Source: Coprococcus_C sp934318045
GTDB lineage: Bacteria > Bacillota > Clostridia > Lachnospirales > Lachnospiraceae
Direction of reading: 5' to 3'
Length of the DNA stretch: 64,000 nucleotides
NCBI GenBank assembly: GCA_934318045.1
Contig: CAKREY010000002.1
Span: 124,001-188,000, forward strand
Part shown: positions 17,367 through 25,761 of the stretch, piece by piece
Layout of the letters: each line of letters begins with the position of its first letter
How positions within the stretch are numbered: the first letter of the stretch is position 1
Notes under the pieces: model-generated
Told to the model about the DNA's origin: nothing
Databases searched by the model: none
What the model saw: the letters and a program-made list of their open reading frames with translations, nothing else
Program-made: the position numbers and the translations under genes

Positions 17367-18215
17367 TTAAACTGTATAGTGGAAATTATCAATAAGTCTT
17401 GCTTCGCCACCGATATTGACTGCGATTGCACACAGGATGTCACCCTTCAATGTGTCAATGCTCTGCATGGTCATACCATCTACGATCTCCACATAATCGA
17501 TGGTTGCAAGCGGCATTGTGTTGATCAGGTCGGTCATAGCCTTCTTGATCTTCGCTGCGTCACGCTCGCCATCTTCTACCATCTTCTTACCAAGGAAGAT
17601 TGCCTTGGACAGGATCACTGCCTGCTTTCTGGACTCCGGGGAAAGGTATGTATTTCTGGAGCTCTTTGCAAGTCCGTCTGCTTCACGGATGATCGGGCAT
17701 CCAACGATTTCGATATCCATGTTCAGATCGGTAACCATACGCTTGATTACAGCAAGCTGCTGTGCATCCTTCTCACCGAAATATGCCTTATCCGGCTGTA
17801 CAATATTGAACAGCTTATTCACTACCGTACATACACCACGGAAATGAACCGGGCGGGACAATCCACACAGTGCATTGGTAAGTCCGTTCATATCAACGAA
17901 AGAACAGAATCCATCCTTATACATTTCCTCCGGTTCCGGATGGAATATCAGACTTGCGCCGGCTGCCTCGCACAGCTTTGCATCTGCCTCTAAATCTCTT
18001 GGGTAGCTTGCCAGATCCTCAGTCGGTCCAAACTGCATTGGATTTACAAATACGCTGACTACAACCGCATCATTTTCTGCAACTGCCTTGTCGATCAGGC
18101 TCTTATGTCCCTCATGCAGATATCCCATTGTCGGCACCAGACCTACCTGCTTGCCCTCCTTCTTCCATGCTTTGACTCTATCCCGAACTTCCTTCACTGT
18201 TGTTATGATTTCCAT
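17367..18215 (-). CDS. panC: Pantothenate synthetase (pantoate--beta-alanine ligase)
   Basis: 282 residues. The nucleotidyl-transfer signatures are PTMGYLHEGHKSL (HEGH at 34-37), FGEKDAQQLAVIKRM and the KSSRN loop. It condenses pantoate and beta-alanine with ATP. The start at 18215 is chosen because AAAGGAAG lies just upstream; a longer TTG start at 18233 would place that ribosome site inside the gene. A palindromic element separates it from panB (18282-18427), unlike the tight spacing elsewhere in the operon. Confidence 0.96.
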   Translation of the reverse strand: MEIITTVKEVRDRVKAWKKEGKQVGLVPTMGYLHEGHKSLIDKAVAENDAVVVSVFVNPMQFGPTEDLASYPRDLEADAKLCEAAGASLIFHPEPEEMYKDGFCSFVDMNGLTNALCGLSRPVHFRGVCTVVNKLFNIVQPDKAYFGEKDAQQLAVIKRMVTDLNMDIEIVGCPIIREADGLAKSSRNTYLSPESRKQAVILSKAIFLGKKMVEDGERDAAKIKKAMTDLINTMPLATIDYVEIVDGMTMQSIDTLKGDILCAIAVNIGGEARLIDNFHYTV

Positions 18216-18281
18216 GTTATTTCTTCCTTTCAATATTCAAAGTTTTATTGTAAAGCAACGAAAACATAATAGGTGTATATG

Positions 18282-18427
18282 GAGTTGTACATAATTCAAA
18301 TTTTAGCGCAGACCGTTGAAGCACGCTGGTACTTAACAAGTGACAACCTGTTGTCACGAGTTTAGTACCATTGCGTGCTGAACCGAGCGAGAGCGCGTCT
18401 GCGTGGAATTTGAAATTATGTACAACT
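18282..18427. repeat. Palindromic MITE-like element between panC and panB
   Basis: Outer arms GAGTTGTACATAATT (18282 onward) and AATTATGTACAACTC (to 18427) extend with few mismatches through a CGCAGAC/GTCTGCG pair, about 32 bases per arm. Inside, GCACGC-TGGTACT (18321-18333) pairs with AGTACCATTGCGTGC (18364-18378), and GTGACAAC (18340-18347) pairs perfectly with GTTGTCAC (18350-18357). Its ends closely match the element at 61285-61361. It would be transcribed within the pan operon and could form a strong RNA hairpin that lowers or processes the downstream panC mRNA. Confidence 0.8.
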
Positions 18428-18456
18428 CTTTTAGAACACGTAAATGTTTTCGCACC

Positions 18457-19284
18457 TTAGTACAATTTCTCGATTACATCATCTGCGATCGCATAAGTAT
18501 GCTCTGCGGAAGGATATGTGCCTTCTTTCACTTCCTTGATATACGCCTTGAACCCGTCGGTCATCTGCGGTCCAATCTCTGCGAACCGCTTCACAAACTT
18601 CGGTGTGAAATCACTGAACATGCCAAGCATATCTGCATATACAAGCACCTGTCCGTCGCAGCCATTTCCGGCACCGATACCGATGGTCGGAATATCTAAC
18701 TTCTCTGTCACAAGCGTAGCCAGCTTCTCCGGTACACATTCGAGTACCACTGCAAATGCACCCGCATCCTGTACAGCCAGCGCATCGTCAATCAGCTTCT
18801 GTGCAGCCGCTTCTGTCTTTCCCTGTACTTTGAATCCACCAAATGCATTGATAGACTGTGGGGTAAGTCCGATATGTGCACACACCGGGATACCTGCCTG
18901 TGTGATTGCTTTAATCTGTGGTGCTACTTCCACACCACCCTCTAATTTTACTGCATTGCCACGACCTTCCTTCATCAGACGTCCCGCATTTACAACTGCA
19001 TCATAGACCGACGTCTGATAAGACATAAACGGCATATCAATCACGACCAAGGCTTCCTTCGCACCACGTGCAACTGCGGCGCCATGATGAATCATATCTT
19101 CCATTGTTACGGAAACTGTGTCCTCGTATCCAAGCACGACATTTCCGAGGGAATCGCCGACCAGAATCGAATCCACACCTGCCTCGTCCATCAGCTTGGC
19201 TGTCGAATAATCATATGCTGTCAACATTGTAAGCTTCTCGCCGGAAGCCTTTGCCTTTGCAAAAGTAGTTACTGTTTTTTTCAT
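18457..19284 (-). CDS. panB: 3-methyl-2-oxobutanoate hydroxymethyltransferase
   Basis: 275 residues, the usual PanB length. Family segments are MLTAYDYSTAKLMDEAGVDSILVGDSLGNV, VVIDMPFMSYQTS, AHIGLTPQSIN and IPTIGIGAGNGCDGQVLV. It makes ketopantoate from ketoisovalerate and methylene-tetrahydrofolate. The gene begins 3 bases after the panG-like stop, and its ribosome site (AAGGAG) is formed by the last codons of that gene, so translation is coupled. Confidence 0.97.
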   Translation of the reverse strand: MKKTVTTFAKAKASGEKLTMLTAYDYSTAKLMDEAGVDSILVGDSLGNVVLGYEDTVSVTMEDMIHHGAAVARGAKEALVVIDMPFMSYQTSVYDAVVNAGRLMKEGRGNAVKLEGGVEVAPQIKAITQAGIPVCAHIGLTPQSINAFGGFKVQGKTEAAAQKLIDDALAVQDAGAFAVVLECVPEKLATLVTEKLDIPTIGIGAGNGCDGQVLVYADMLGMFSDFTPKFVKRFAEIGPQMTDGFKAYIKEVKEGTYPSAEHTYAIADDVIEKLY

Positions 19285-19287
19285 GGT

Positions 19288-20133
19288 TTACTCCTTCATA
19301 TCCAATATAGTTTGAATTGCCTGACTGTCCGCATTGCACAATTGCTTCGAAAGCAGCCGGTACACTTCACGCGCATCGCCGTCAAGTGCCTGCAGATGTT
19401 TCTCCACCGTTGCCACATCGCCGCGGCTGACCGGTCCCGTCAATGCTTTCTCGCAGCCAAAGCGTTCCATATTCTCTGCATTATTTGCAAAGAGCGGCAT
19501 CAGTGCATGCTCTGCCTCCTCCGGTGTAAATCCGCACTCCGAAAGAAGGGTTGTCCCCATCTTATATAGTCCGATCACCAGATTGCTTGCAAATACTGCC
19601 GATGCATGATATTTTGCCTTTTGGTCTGCGGAAATCTGCCGGATCGTATGTCCCATTTTCTCAAACAGGCATATGAGTTCCTGCGTCTTCGTTCCTTCGC
19701 CTTCAATCGTCATGTAACAGTCTTGGAAATGTATGTAGGAATCCGTCTTCGAATTCACTGCATAAATAGGATGTATTGAATACCCGCTTACGCGACTACC
19801 CATACCAGAAAATATACGTGAGGAAAGAGCCCCACTTGTATGAATCATCGTTTTTCCATCCAGACACACCGAACTAGCTGCAATTTCTTCTGCCACGTTA
19901 GCAATTTGTCCGTCCGGAACCGTTAGAAATATAGTATCACACGCCTGAACCAATGTCTCCATGTCTTCATAGTATTTCGTACCAGTAAATCTCGCTGCCT
20001 CTCTCGCACTCTCCGGATTCCGACTATAGAAGCCCTCCACACAGAGCATCTCTGCATGTGACTTTGCGAAATCGGATAAATGTCTGCCGAGCGTAAAGCC
20101 CATTCTGCCAGCTCCAATCAATCCAATCTTCAT
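19288..20133 (-). CDS. panG: Rossmann/DUF2520 protein, candidate ketopantoate reductase PanG
   Basis: 281 residues. An N-terminal NAD(P)-binding Rossmann fold (MKIGLIGAGRMGFTLGRHL) and a C-terminal helical DUF2520 domain (HPIYAVNSKTDSYIHFQDCYMTIEG onward, QKAKYHASAVFASNLVIGLY). As I recall, an enzyme of this kind named PanG was shown to be an alternative ketopantoate reductase in Francisella, with homologues in Enterococcus and Clostridioides. Here it is first in an operon holding panB, panC, panD and coaBC but no panE, so supplying pantoate is the natural role. IlvC elsewhere in the genome could also do this. Confidence 0.75.
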   Translation of the reverse strand: MKIGLIGAGRMGFTLGRHLSDFAKSHAEMLCVEGFYSRNPESAREAARFTGTKYYEDMETLVQACDTIFLTVPDGQIANVAEEIAASSVCLDGKTMIHTSGALSSRIFSGMGSRVSGYSIHPIYAVNSKTDSYIHFQDCYMTIEGEGTKTQELICLFEKMGHTIRQISADQKAKYHASAVFASNLVIGLYKMGTTLLSECGFTPEEAEHALMPLFANNAENMERFGCEKALTGPVSRGDVATVEKHLQALDGDAREVYRLLSKQLCNADSQAIQTILDMKE

Positions 20134-20217
20134 ACCATCACCTCTTCCTTCTGCCCAAAGGGGTGTGCACCATATTCATTTCCCAGTATAGTTTCTTTCG
20201 AATACCATCCATTTCGC

Positions 20218-20246
20218 AATATAACATTTCAATTATCATTTGTAAA
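20218..20246 (-). promoter_or_regulatory. Likely promoter of the pantothenate operon
   Basis: On the minus strand TTTACA (-35, 20241-20246) is followed after exactly 17 bases by TATATT (-10, 20218-20223), about 85 bases upstream of the panG-like start codon. Each box is one mismatch or so from the sigma-A consensus. Confidence 0.55.
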
Positions 20247-20307
20247 TATATTTTGGGGGGATAATTGTATAGAATTTGATACAATCATACATATGGAAAA
20301 AAATGCA

Positions 20308-20347
20308 TAAAAAAGACATCCTGCAAGATTTCTCTCACAGAATGTCT
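20308..20347 (-). terminator. Terminator of guaB
   Basis: On the minus strand AGACATTCTG pairs with CAGGATGTCT (10 base pairs with one G-U) around a 14-base loop and is followed by TTTTTTA. It lies about 30 bases past the guaB stop. Confidence 0.85.
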
Positions 20348-20373
20348 CTGATTTTTATATAGAGATTTTCCGA

Positions 20374-21825
20374 TTACTCCACACTGTAGTTTGGTGCTTC
20401 CTTTGTAATCTGGATATCATGTGGATGGCTCTCCTTCAGAGAAGCAGCTGAAATCTCAACGAACTCTGCCTTCTCATGAAGCTCCTCGATTGTCTTCGCA
20501 CCACAGTAACCCATACCTGCACGAAGTCCACCGATCAACTGGAATACAGTATCTTCAACGGTACCCTTGTATGCCACACGGCCTTCGACACCTTCCGGTA
20601 CAAGCTTCTTTGCATTTGCCTGGAAGTAACGGTCTTTACTACCATTCTCCATCGCAGCGATACTACCCATACCACGGTATACCTTGTATTTTCTTCCCTG
20701 ATACAGCTCGAAATCTCCAGGGCTCTCATCCGTACCCGCGAACAGGCTGCCCATCATACATACATTCGCGCCGGCTGCAAGTGCCTTTGTGATATCGCCG
20801 GAATACTTGATACCGCCATCTGCGATAACTGGGATTCCTGCTGCATGTGCTGCCTCATATGCCTGCATGATTGCTGTAATCTGTGGAACACCGATGCCGG
20901 CTACGATACGCGTTGTACAGATAGAACCAGGTCCGATACCGATCTTTACGGCATCCACGCCTGCATCGATCATAGCCTGTGTACCGGACTTTGTAGCTAC
21001 GTTACCAGCGATAACATCAAGATCCGGATACTTCTCCTTGATCATGGCAAATGTCTTAAGAACATTCTCAGAATGTCCATGTGCTGTATCGATAACGATT
21101 GCATCCACCTTAGACTTAACAAGCTCGTCTACTCTGTCGCAGATATCCGGTGTAACGCCCACAGCTGCGGCACAGAGAAGTCTGCCCTGTGCATCCTTGG
21201 CTGCATTTGGATACTTAATCTGCTTCTCAATATCCTTGATTGTGATAAGTCCCTTCAACATCATGTTGTCATCAACGATAGGAAGCTTCTCTTTTCTGGC
21301 TCTGCCTAAAATTGCCTTTGCCTCCTCGAGTGTGATACCCTCTTTTGCTGTAATGAGGTTTTCAGATGTCATGGACTCCTTGATCTTCTTTGAGTAATCT
21401 GTCTCGAACTTCAAGTCACGGTTCGTGATAATACCTACCAATTTGCCGTTTTCTGTAATCGGCACACCGGAAATGCGGAACTTCGCCATCAGCTTATCTG
21501 CATCATCAAGTGTATGCTCTGGTGAAAGAGAAAATGGATCAGAGATAACTCCGTTCTCTGAACGTTTTACTTTATCAACTTCCTCTGCCTGCTGCTGAAT
21601 CGACATGTTTTTATGAATAACTCCGATTCCACCCTGTCTGGCCATGGCGATTGCCATTCTGTGCTCTGTGACAGTGTCCATACCGGCACTCATAAGAGGA
21701 ATATTCAATCTGATTTTCTTTGTGAGCTGTGTTGATAGAACAACGTCATTTGGAATAACACTTGAAAACTGTGGTACTAATAAAACATCATCAAATGTGA
21801 TTCCCTTACCAATAATCTTACCCAT
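20374..21825 (-). CDS. guaB: IMP dehydrogenase
   Basis: 483 residues, full length. A catalytic TIM barrel with two CBS domains inserted at about residues 95-210. The active-site loop GPGSICTTR carries Cys303, and the flap region has GSKDRYFQ and the GVEGRV motif. It oxidises IMP to XMP with NAD+, the committed step to GMP. It is transcribed alone with its own terminator; cheX upstream is separated by 68 bases. Confidence 0.97.
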   Translation of the reverse strand: MGKIIGKGITFDDVLLVPQFSSVIPNDVVLSTQLTKKIRLNIPLMSAGMDTVTEHRMAIAMARQGGIGVIHKNMSIQQQAEEVDKVKRSENGVISDPFSLSPEHTLDDADKLMAKFRISGVPITENGKLVGIITNRDLKFETDYSKKIKESMTSENLITAKEGITLEEAKAILGRARKEKLPIVDDNMMLKGLITIKDIEKQIKYPNAAKDAQGRLLCAAAVGVTPDICDRVDELVKSKVDAIVIDTAHGHSENVLKTFAMIKEKYPDLDVIAGNVATKSGTQAMIDAGVDAVKIGIGPGSICTTRIVAGIGVPQITAIMQAYEAAHAAGIPVIADGGIKYSGDITKALAAGANVCMMGSLFAGTDESPGDFELYQGRKYKVYRGMGSIAAMENGSKDRYFQANAKKLVPEGVEGRVAYKGTVEDTVFQLIGGLRAGMGYCGAKTIEELHEKAEFVEISAASLKESHPHDIQITKEAPNYSVE

Positions 21826-21893
21826 TTGTCTTTTTCCTTTCCTTTCTTTAGTCTGATTATATTAGGTAATTCGAACCGATGAAGGTTCAGGTA

Positions 21894-22373
21894 TTACTTA
21901 TCCTCGTAAACGCAGATGTAAAGTCCGATGTATTCTTCCCCGCCATACATCAAAGGTACTTTAATTCCATCTATATCCGACTTCAACTGTAAGTCATCGC
22001 CATATACAGCAAGCGGCGGCGTAATATCGATGATAATTCCAAGTGTGGAAAAAATCGTTGCCGTGTTCCCCATAATCATATTCCCCAGTTCATTTAATGC
22101 GGAGGATGCCATCTCATCCAACTCATTAACTGGCATTCCGAACATCATACGGGATGCAATATCCTTTGCATTGTTCTCCCGGATTGCCAGAATTACCTGA
22201 CCCTTCATTTCTCCCACTACGCCGACCTGAATTGCATAATATTTGTCATGTAAATGAAAATCTGTCATCTCAGGCTTGCCGACTGTCAACTTCACCTGAG
22301 TAACACTTTCTACAATAGAAATACTCGACTGCAAAAAAGGGTTAATGTGCTTTACATCCATTGCAGGTACCAT
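21894..22373 (-). CDS. cheX: CheX-like chemotaxis phosphatase
   Basis: 159 residues. The CheC/CheX phosphatase signature E-x2-N occurs in SSALNELGNMIMGNTA, preceded by the GQVILAIRENNAKDIASRMMFG helix-strand segment. CheX dimers dephosphorylate CheY-P. The ATG at 22373 follows AAGGAG by 7 bases. No other che operon gene is adjacent; cheV lies 25 kb away. Confidence 0.85.
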   Translation of the reverse strand: MVPAMDVKHINPFLQSSISIVESVTQVKLTVGKPEMTDFHLHDKYYAIQVGVVGEMKGQVILAIRENNAKDIASRMMFGMPVNELDEMASSALNELGNMIMGNTATIFSTLGIIIDITPPLAVYGDDLQLKSDIDGIKVPLMYGGEEYIGLYICVYEDK

Positions 22374-22496
22374 GTGCCCTCTCCTTAGTATTATTTTGAA
22401 ATAGGTTAACGATAATTATAACATACCTCTATCGAGTATTCAAACACTAAATCCAAATTGTTGTTAATTTTGTCATTAAATCCGTGTATCTGTACC

Positions 22497-24683
22497 TCAA
22501 TGAAATGTATAGTCCGAAGATGAGCTTAAAACATGTCCCGAGTCATCCACCTGTTTGACTGTGATTAAGGCTCCATCGCTTAATGTCTGATCCTGTACCA
22601 TCAATGTATTTCGATCAACATAGACCGTTTCTAATTGATCCTCGCCATCATACACCTTGGAATATTCATTGAAGTTTCTTCCCCGTACCACGGCATGATC
22701 GCCCTCGTTGGAAACCCGGCTGATTCCAATCTCCTCCAGTCCCATAATCATCGGTTTTTCCCCAACTTCCGGAACCGGCGACTGACCATCATAGACATAA
22801 TCATCTCCAAACAGCATATCATATGCCAGCAATGTCACCGCATGGTCAAGTTCTTCTTCGTTATCCTGATACAAGCAGTGTGCCCGCTGCACATATCCCA
22901 TATTCAGATTCAATGCTTTAAATATTTTTGTCGATACCTCGCTCGCCCGGATATCTTCATCCGGGATATCCAGATTCATATTATTGACCAAAATATATTC
23001 TGTCTGAAACTGGCTGTGCGGTAACTGATCATCATCAAATGTGATCGTTGGCAGATGATCTCCATATAAAAGCAGAATATAGTCTTCTCCTGTACTATCA
23101 AGTGCATCGATCAGGTCATGGATCATCTGATCCATCTCATGAATCTGATTTACATAGTATGTGAGCTGGTTTTCCTTTACCGGATCCTGCGGATAACTGA
23201 CCTTGATTTTCTCATCACAGGCGCCTAACTCTTCCGGATACTTTCCATGTCCCTGTACACTGATTGTAAATACAAAATCCTGACCTTCCGTACTCCGCAG
23301 ACAGTTTTTAATATTGTTGACCAATATTTCGTCCTTCGCCCAACCGGTTGAAGTCTTCTCTACATTGTACATATATTCAAGCGAGATAAAGCGCTCAAAC
23401 CCCATCTCATTATAGACATCCTTCCGGTCATAGAACGAGGACTTGTTGTTATGCATGGCGAAAGTATGATAGCCTTCCTTCTCAAGCAGACTGCACATGC
23501 TTTCAATCGGTTTTTTATTCACCGTCGTCTTGTATGGATACTCTCCTGCTCCAAAATACGCCGATCGGATGCCTGTCAAAACCTCGAATTCCGAATTTGC
23601 GGTACCTGCACCGAGTGCAGGCATCGTCAGATATCCGGACGGGAATTTTTCTTTCAATCTTGTAAAATTCGGAACAGGATCTTCCGAGAGCGTCAATCCC
23701 TTCACAACCTTAGGATCAAAGAACGATTCTAACTGTACACAGATAATATTGGGTGTCTTTTTCTTAGATGTATCTGCTTCCAGTTCCTCACTGTTCAGCT
23801 TATTCCGCAAATGGAGCATCGTCGTTTCATCGTAATCATCCGGCTTTGAAATACCATTGTCAATAATACTGTTCGTGAAGCAATAAGCAAATCCATAATC
23901 CTGATATGCCATACCGAGATTTGCAAAATCATCCGAGATGATGTTATGGCTCACATTAAAGTTCGTAAAGAGCATAATGCCTATCCACATAACAATACAA
24001 ACAACCATCGTCCGCATGACATGCTTTTTCCCCTCAAACTTCGGAGATTTCCGGAACAAAATCACGATTCCGGCGATCACCGCCACCGCTGCCACGACCA
24101 AAAGCACCTGCTGTACCTTAGAGAAATATACGTCCAGCATGGATATCACGTCCTTCACCATCAGAAGGTCAATCGCCGCAAATGGTGTGATACGATAGCC
24201 AAGTACCACAAAGTTTGCAAAACCGCAGATCAGCCAGACAATACTGATCAGCACGATACCGAATACCCGCTTTCTTAAGAACAACGCAAACAATAAAGTA
24301 AAGAATATAATGGAGGTATTATATAAAAATACGATTGGCGAAGACACCATAAACTTCACACCAAGTACAAGCGACCGCCTTCCCAATATCTCCATGAGAA
24401 GCTCCAGACCAAATGCAATCAGAAAACACCGTACAATCCATGTCTGAATCGAATACCTCAAAAAATACTTTACCTTTGACCAGAACGATGGATTTGCATC
24501 CACTTTCTCAGGTATTTCTTTTCCTTCATTCTTGACAATCTCTTCAGACCCGGTTTTCGTTTCTTCTTTTTTTACGATTTCTTCAGACCCGGTCTTCATT
24601 TCTTTATTTTTTACAATCTCTTCTGATTCAGTCTTCGTTTCTTCTTTTGTTTCTTCCTGATTCTTTATTATCTTCTTAGACAT
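22497..24683 (-). CDS. LTA synthase family membrane sulfatase-fold enzyme
   Basis: 728 residues. A charged N-terminal tail (1-60) built of repeats is followed by about five transmembrane helices (about 75-270), then an extracellular alkaline-phosphatase/sulfatase domain with IICVQLESFFDP, catalytic Thr361 in ALGAGTANSEFEVLTG, a CSLLEKEGYHTFAMH segment and LLYGDHLPT. This is the LtaS/MdoB architecture, transferring glycerol-phosphate (or a related group) to surface polymers or glycans. A further roughly 80-residue C-terminal extension past the usual domain (GLEEIGISRVSNEGDHAVVR) resembles a small beta domain. The exact polymer is not determinable. Confidence 0.88.
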   Translation of the reverse strand: MSKKIIKNQEETKEETKTESEEIVKNKEMKTGSEEIVKKEETKTGSEEIVKNEGKEIPEKVDANPSFWSKVKYFLRYSIQTWIVRCFLIAFGLELLMEILGRRSLVLGVKFMVSSPIVFLYNTSIIFFTLLFALFLRKRVFGIVLISIVWLICGFANFVVLGYRITPFAAIDLLMVKDVISMLDVYFSKVQQVLLVVAAVAVIAGIVILFRKSPKFEGKKHVMRTMVVCIVMWIGIMLFTNFNVSHNIISDDFANLGMAYQDYGFAYCFTNSIIDNGISKPDDYDETTMLHLRNKLNSEELEADTSKKKTPNIICVQLESFFDPKVVKGLTLSEDPVPNFTRLKEKFPSGYLTMPALGAGTANSEFEVLTGIRSAYFGAGEYPYKTTVNKKPIESMCSLLEKEGYHTFAMHNNKSSFYDRKDVYNEMGFERFISLEYMYNVEKTSTGWAKDEILVNNIKNCLRSTEGQDFVFTISVQGHGKYPEELGACDEKIKVSYPQDPVKENQLTYYVNQIHEMDQMIHDLIDALDSTGEDYILLLYGDHLPTITFDDDQLPHSQFQTEYILVNNMNLDIPDEDIRASEVSTKIFKALNLNMGYVQRAHCLYQDNEEELDHAVTLLAYDMLFGDDYVYDGQSPVPEVGEKPMIMGLEEIGISRVSNEGDHAVVRGRNFNEYSKVYDGEDQLETVYVDRNTLMVQDQTLSDGALITVKQVDDSGHVLSSSSDYTFH
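24522..24638. repeat. Three 39-base in-frame repeats in the LTA-synthase-like gene
   Basis: Residues 16-54 are three copies of a 13-residue unit: TKTESEEIVKNKE, MKTGSEEIVKKEE, TKTGSEEIVKNEG. The DNA is also repeated (for example TTCAGACCCGGT). The tail is cytosolic, and unit number could vary between strains. Confidence 0.85.
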
Positions 24684-24784
24684 TTTACCGCCCCTTCAAT
24701 AATAATCTTTATAATGATACTCAATTATAGGAGAAATACCTGTATAAAGCAAGCTACAATTTTAAAATTTTTTACAAAAAATTG

Positions 24785-24814
24785 TTGACACATATATAAC
24801 TACTATGCTAATAT
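24785..24814 (+). promoter_or_regulatory. Promoter of the tRNA-Gly pair
   Basis: A perfect TTGACA (24785-24790) and TAATAT (24809-24814) are separated by 18 bases, about 40 bases upstream of the first tRNA. Confidence 0.75.
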
Positions 24815-24852
24815 ATAACACGTCGTCGGTACGAAGTACGAAACGACAAAAT

Positions 24853-24924
<72 letters not shown>

Positions 24925-24953
24925 CTCTGAAAATTAAATAATTTGTTTTATAT

Positions 24954-25025
<72 letters not shown>

Positions 25026-25042
25026 CTTTTATATTTTATATA

Positions 25043-25077
25043 TAAGAGGATATCCAAATGAGATATCCTCTTTTTTA
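25043..25077 (+). terminator. Terminator of the tRNA-Gly pair
   Basis: AGAGGATATC pairs with GATATCCTCT around CAAATGA and is followed by TTTTTT. Confidence 0.9.
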
Positions 25078-25130
25078 TATTTAAACACATCTATGCTCGA
25101 AGGTTCGATCTTGTTGTCTGCCGACTCGAT

Positions 25131-25169
25131 CGGTGCATAAGCGTGGCGTCCACTAGACGCCATGCACCG
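25131..25169. other. GC-rich hairpin with tRNA-like flanks
   Basis: CGGTGCAT (25131-25138) pairs with ATGCACCG (25162-25169), and GGCGTC (25145-25150) pairs with GACGCC (25156-25161), leaving a CACTA loop. The flanks echo the tRNA-Gly 3' half: AGGTTCGATC at 25101 and CCGTCTCGCGC at 25167. It may be a decayed third tRNA copy or a trace of recombination at the tRNA locus. Confidence 0.4.
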
Positions 25170-25205
25170 TCTCGCGCACTGGATGAGTCCCTATTTGAGT
25201 CCGCG

Positions 25206-25590
25206 TTTGGAGTATTTTCTTCTTTTTTCATATACTTGCTCCAAACAGAAAATTTGCTACTGATTAAAATTGGAGTAAATTCCTAATTATGCAGCAATCT
25301 ACTCAAATAAAATTTTTCGTTGTTTTTGCAAATTTGGAGCAAATCACTCTTATTAAGAAAATAGCTCCAAAACCTACCTACTTCTATTCCCCCTGCATTG
25401 GAGCAATATGAATGTAATCAAGCGTTTTACTCCAAGTGAAATTTTCCGGTAACTATCTTATTGGGGCAAGCACCGCAAAAATCATACATTTACTCCAATT
25501 TGGTAAACAAGCACCGTAAAAATCATACATTTACTCCAATTCGGTAAACAAACACCGCAAAAATCATACATTTACTCCAATTCAGTAAAA
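25206..25590. repeat. Cluster of TTGGAG(T/C)AAAT motifs in both orientations
   Basis: The 680-base stretch between the tRNA terminator and galT has no gene. About ten copies of a 10-12-base motif close to ATTGGAGTAAAT occur, for example near 25206, 25269, 25332 and 25396 on the plus strand and 25237, 25363, 25425, 25489, 25530 and 25571 on the minus strand, roughly 23-66 bases apart. The function is unknown. Confidence 0.6.
25468..25590. repeat. Three tandem copies of a 41-base repeat
   Basis: Copies at 25468-25508, 25509-25549 and 25550-25590 begin AAGCACCG or AAACACCG, share AAAAATCATACATTTACTCC and end GTAAAC or GTAAAA, with only a few differences. Each contains one reverse copy of the ATTGGAGTAAAT motif. 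Confidence 0.92.
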
Positions 25591-25617
25591 TTTCAGCCTG
25601 CCAGCAGGAATTCATAA

Positions 25618-25656
25618 AGCGAAAACAGGAATGCCTTTCATAAACCGCATTCCTGT
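25618..25656 (-). terminator. Likely terminator of the gal operon
   Basis: On the minus strand ACAGGAATGC pairs with GCATTCCTGT around a 12-base loop, followed by TTTCGCTTT, an imperfect U tract. It lies about 105 bases past the galT stop. Confidence 0.6.
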
Positions 25657-25761
25657 CTCCGCCATAATTTCTAAAAAACTCTATATAACCATATCTAATA
25701 ATCATATCCACAATCAAAACTATAATTATCAGAATGTTCAATCATTATTTCTACTAAATTT

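Noticed and set aside
25468..25590. CRISPR-like look of three regular repeats
   Set aside because: Units are directly adjacent with no unique spacers, and no cas genes are present.
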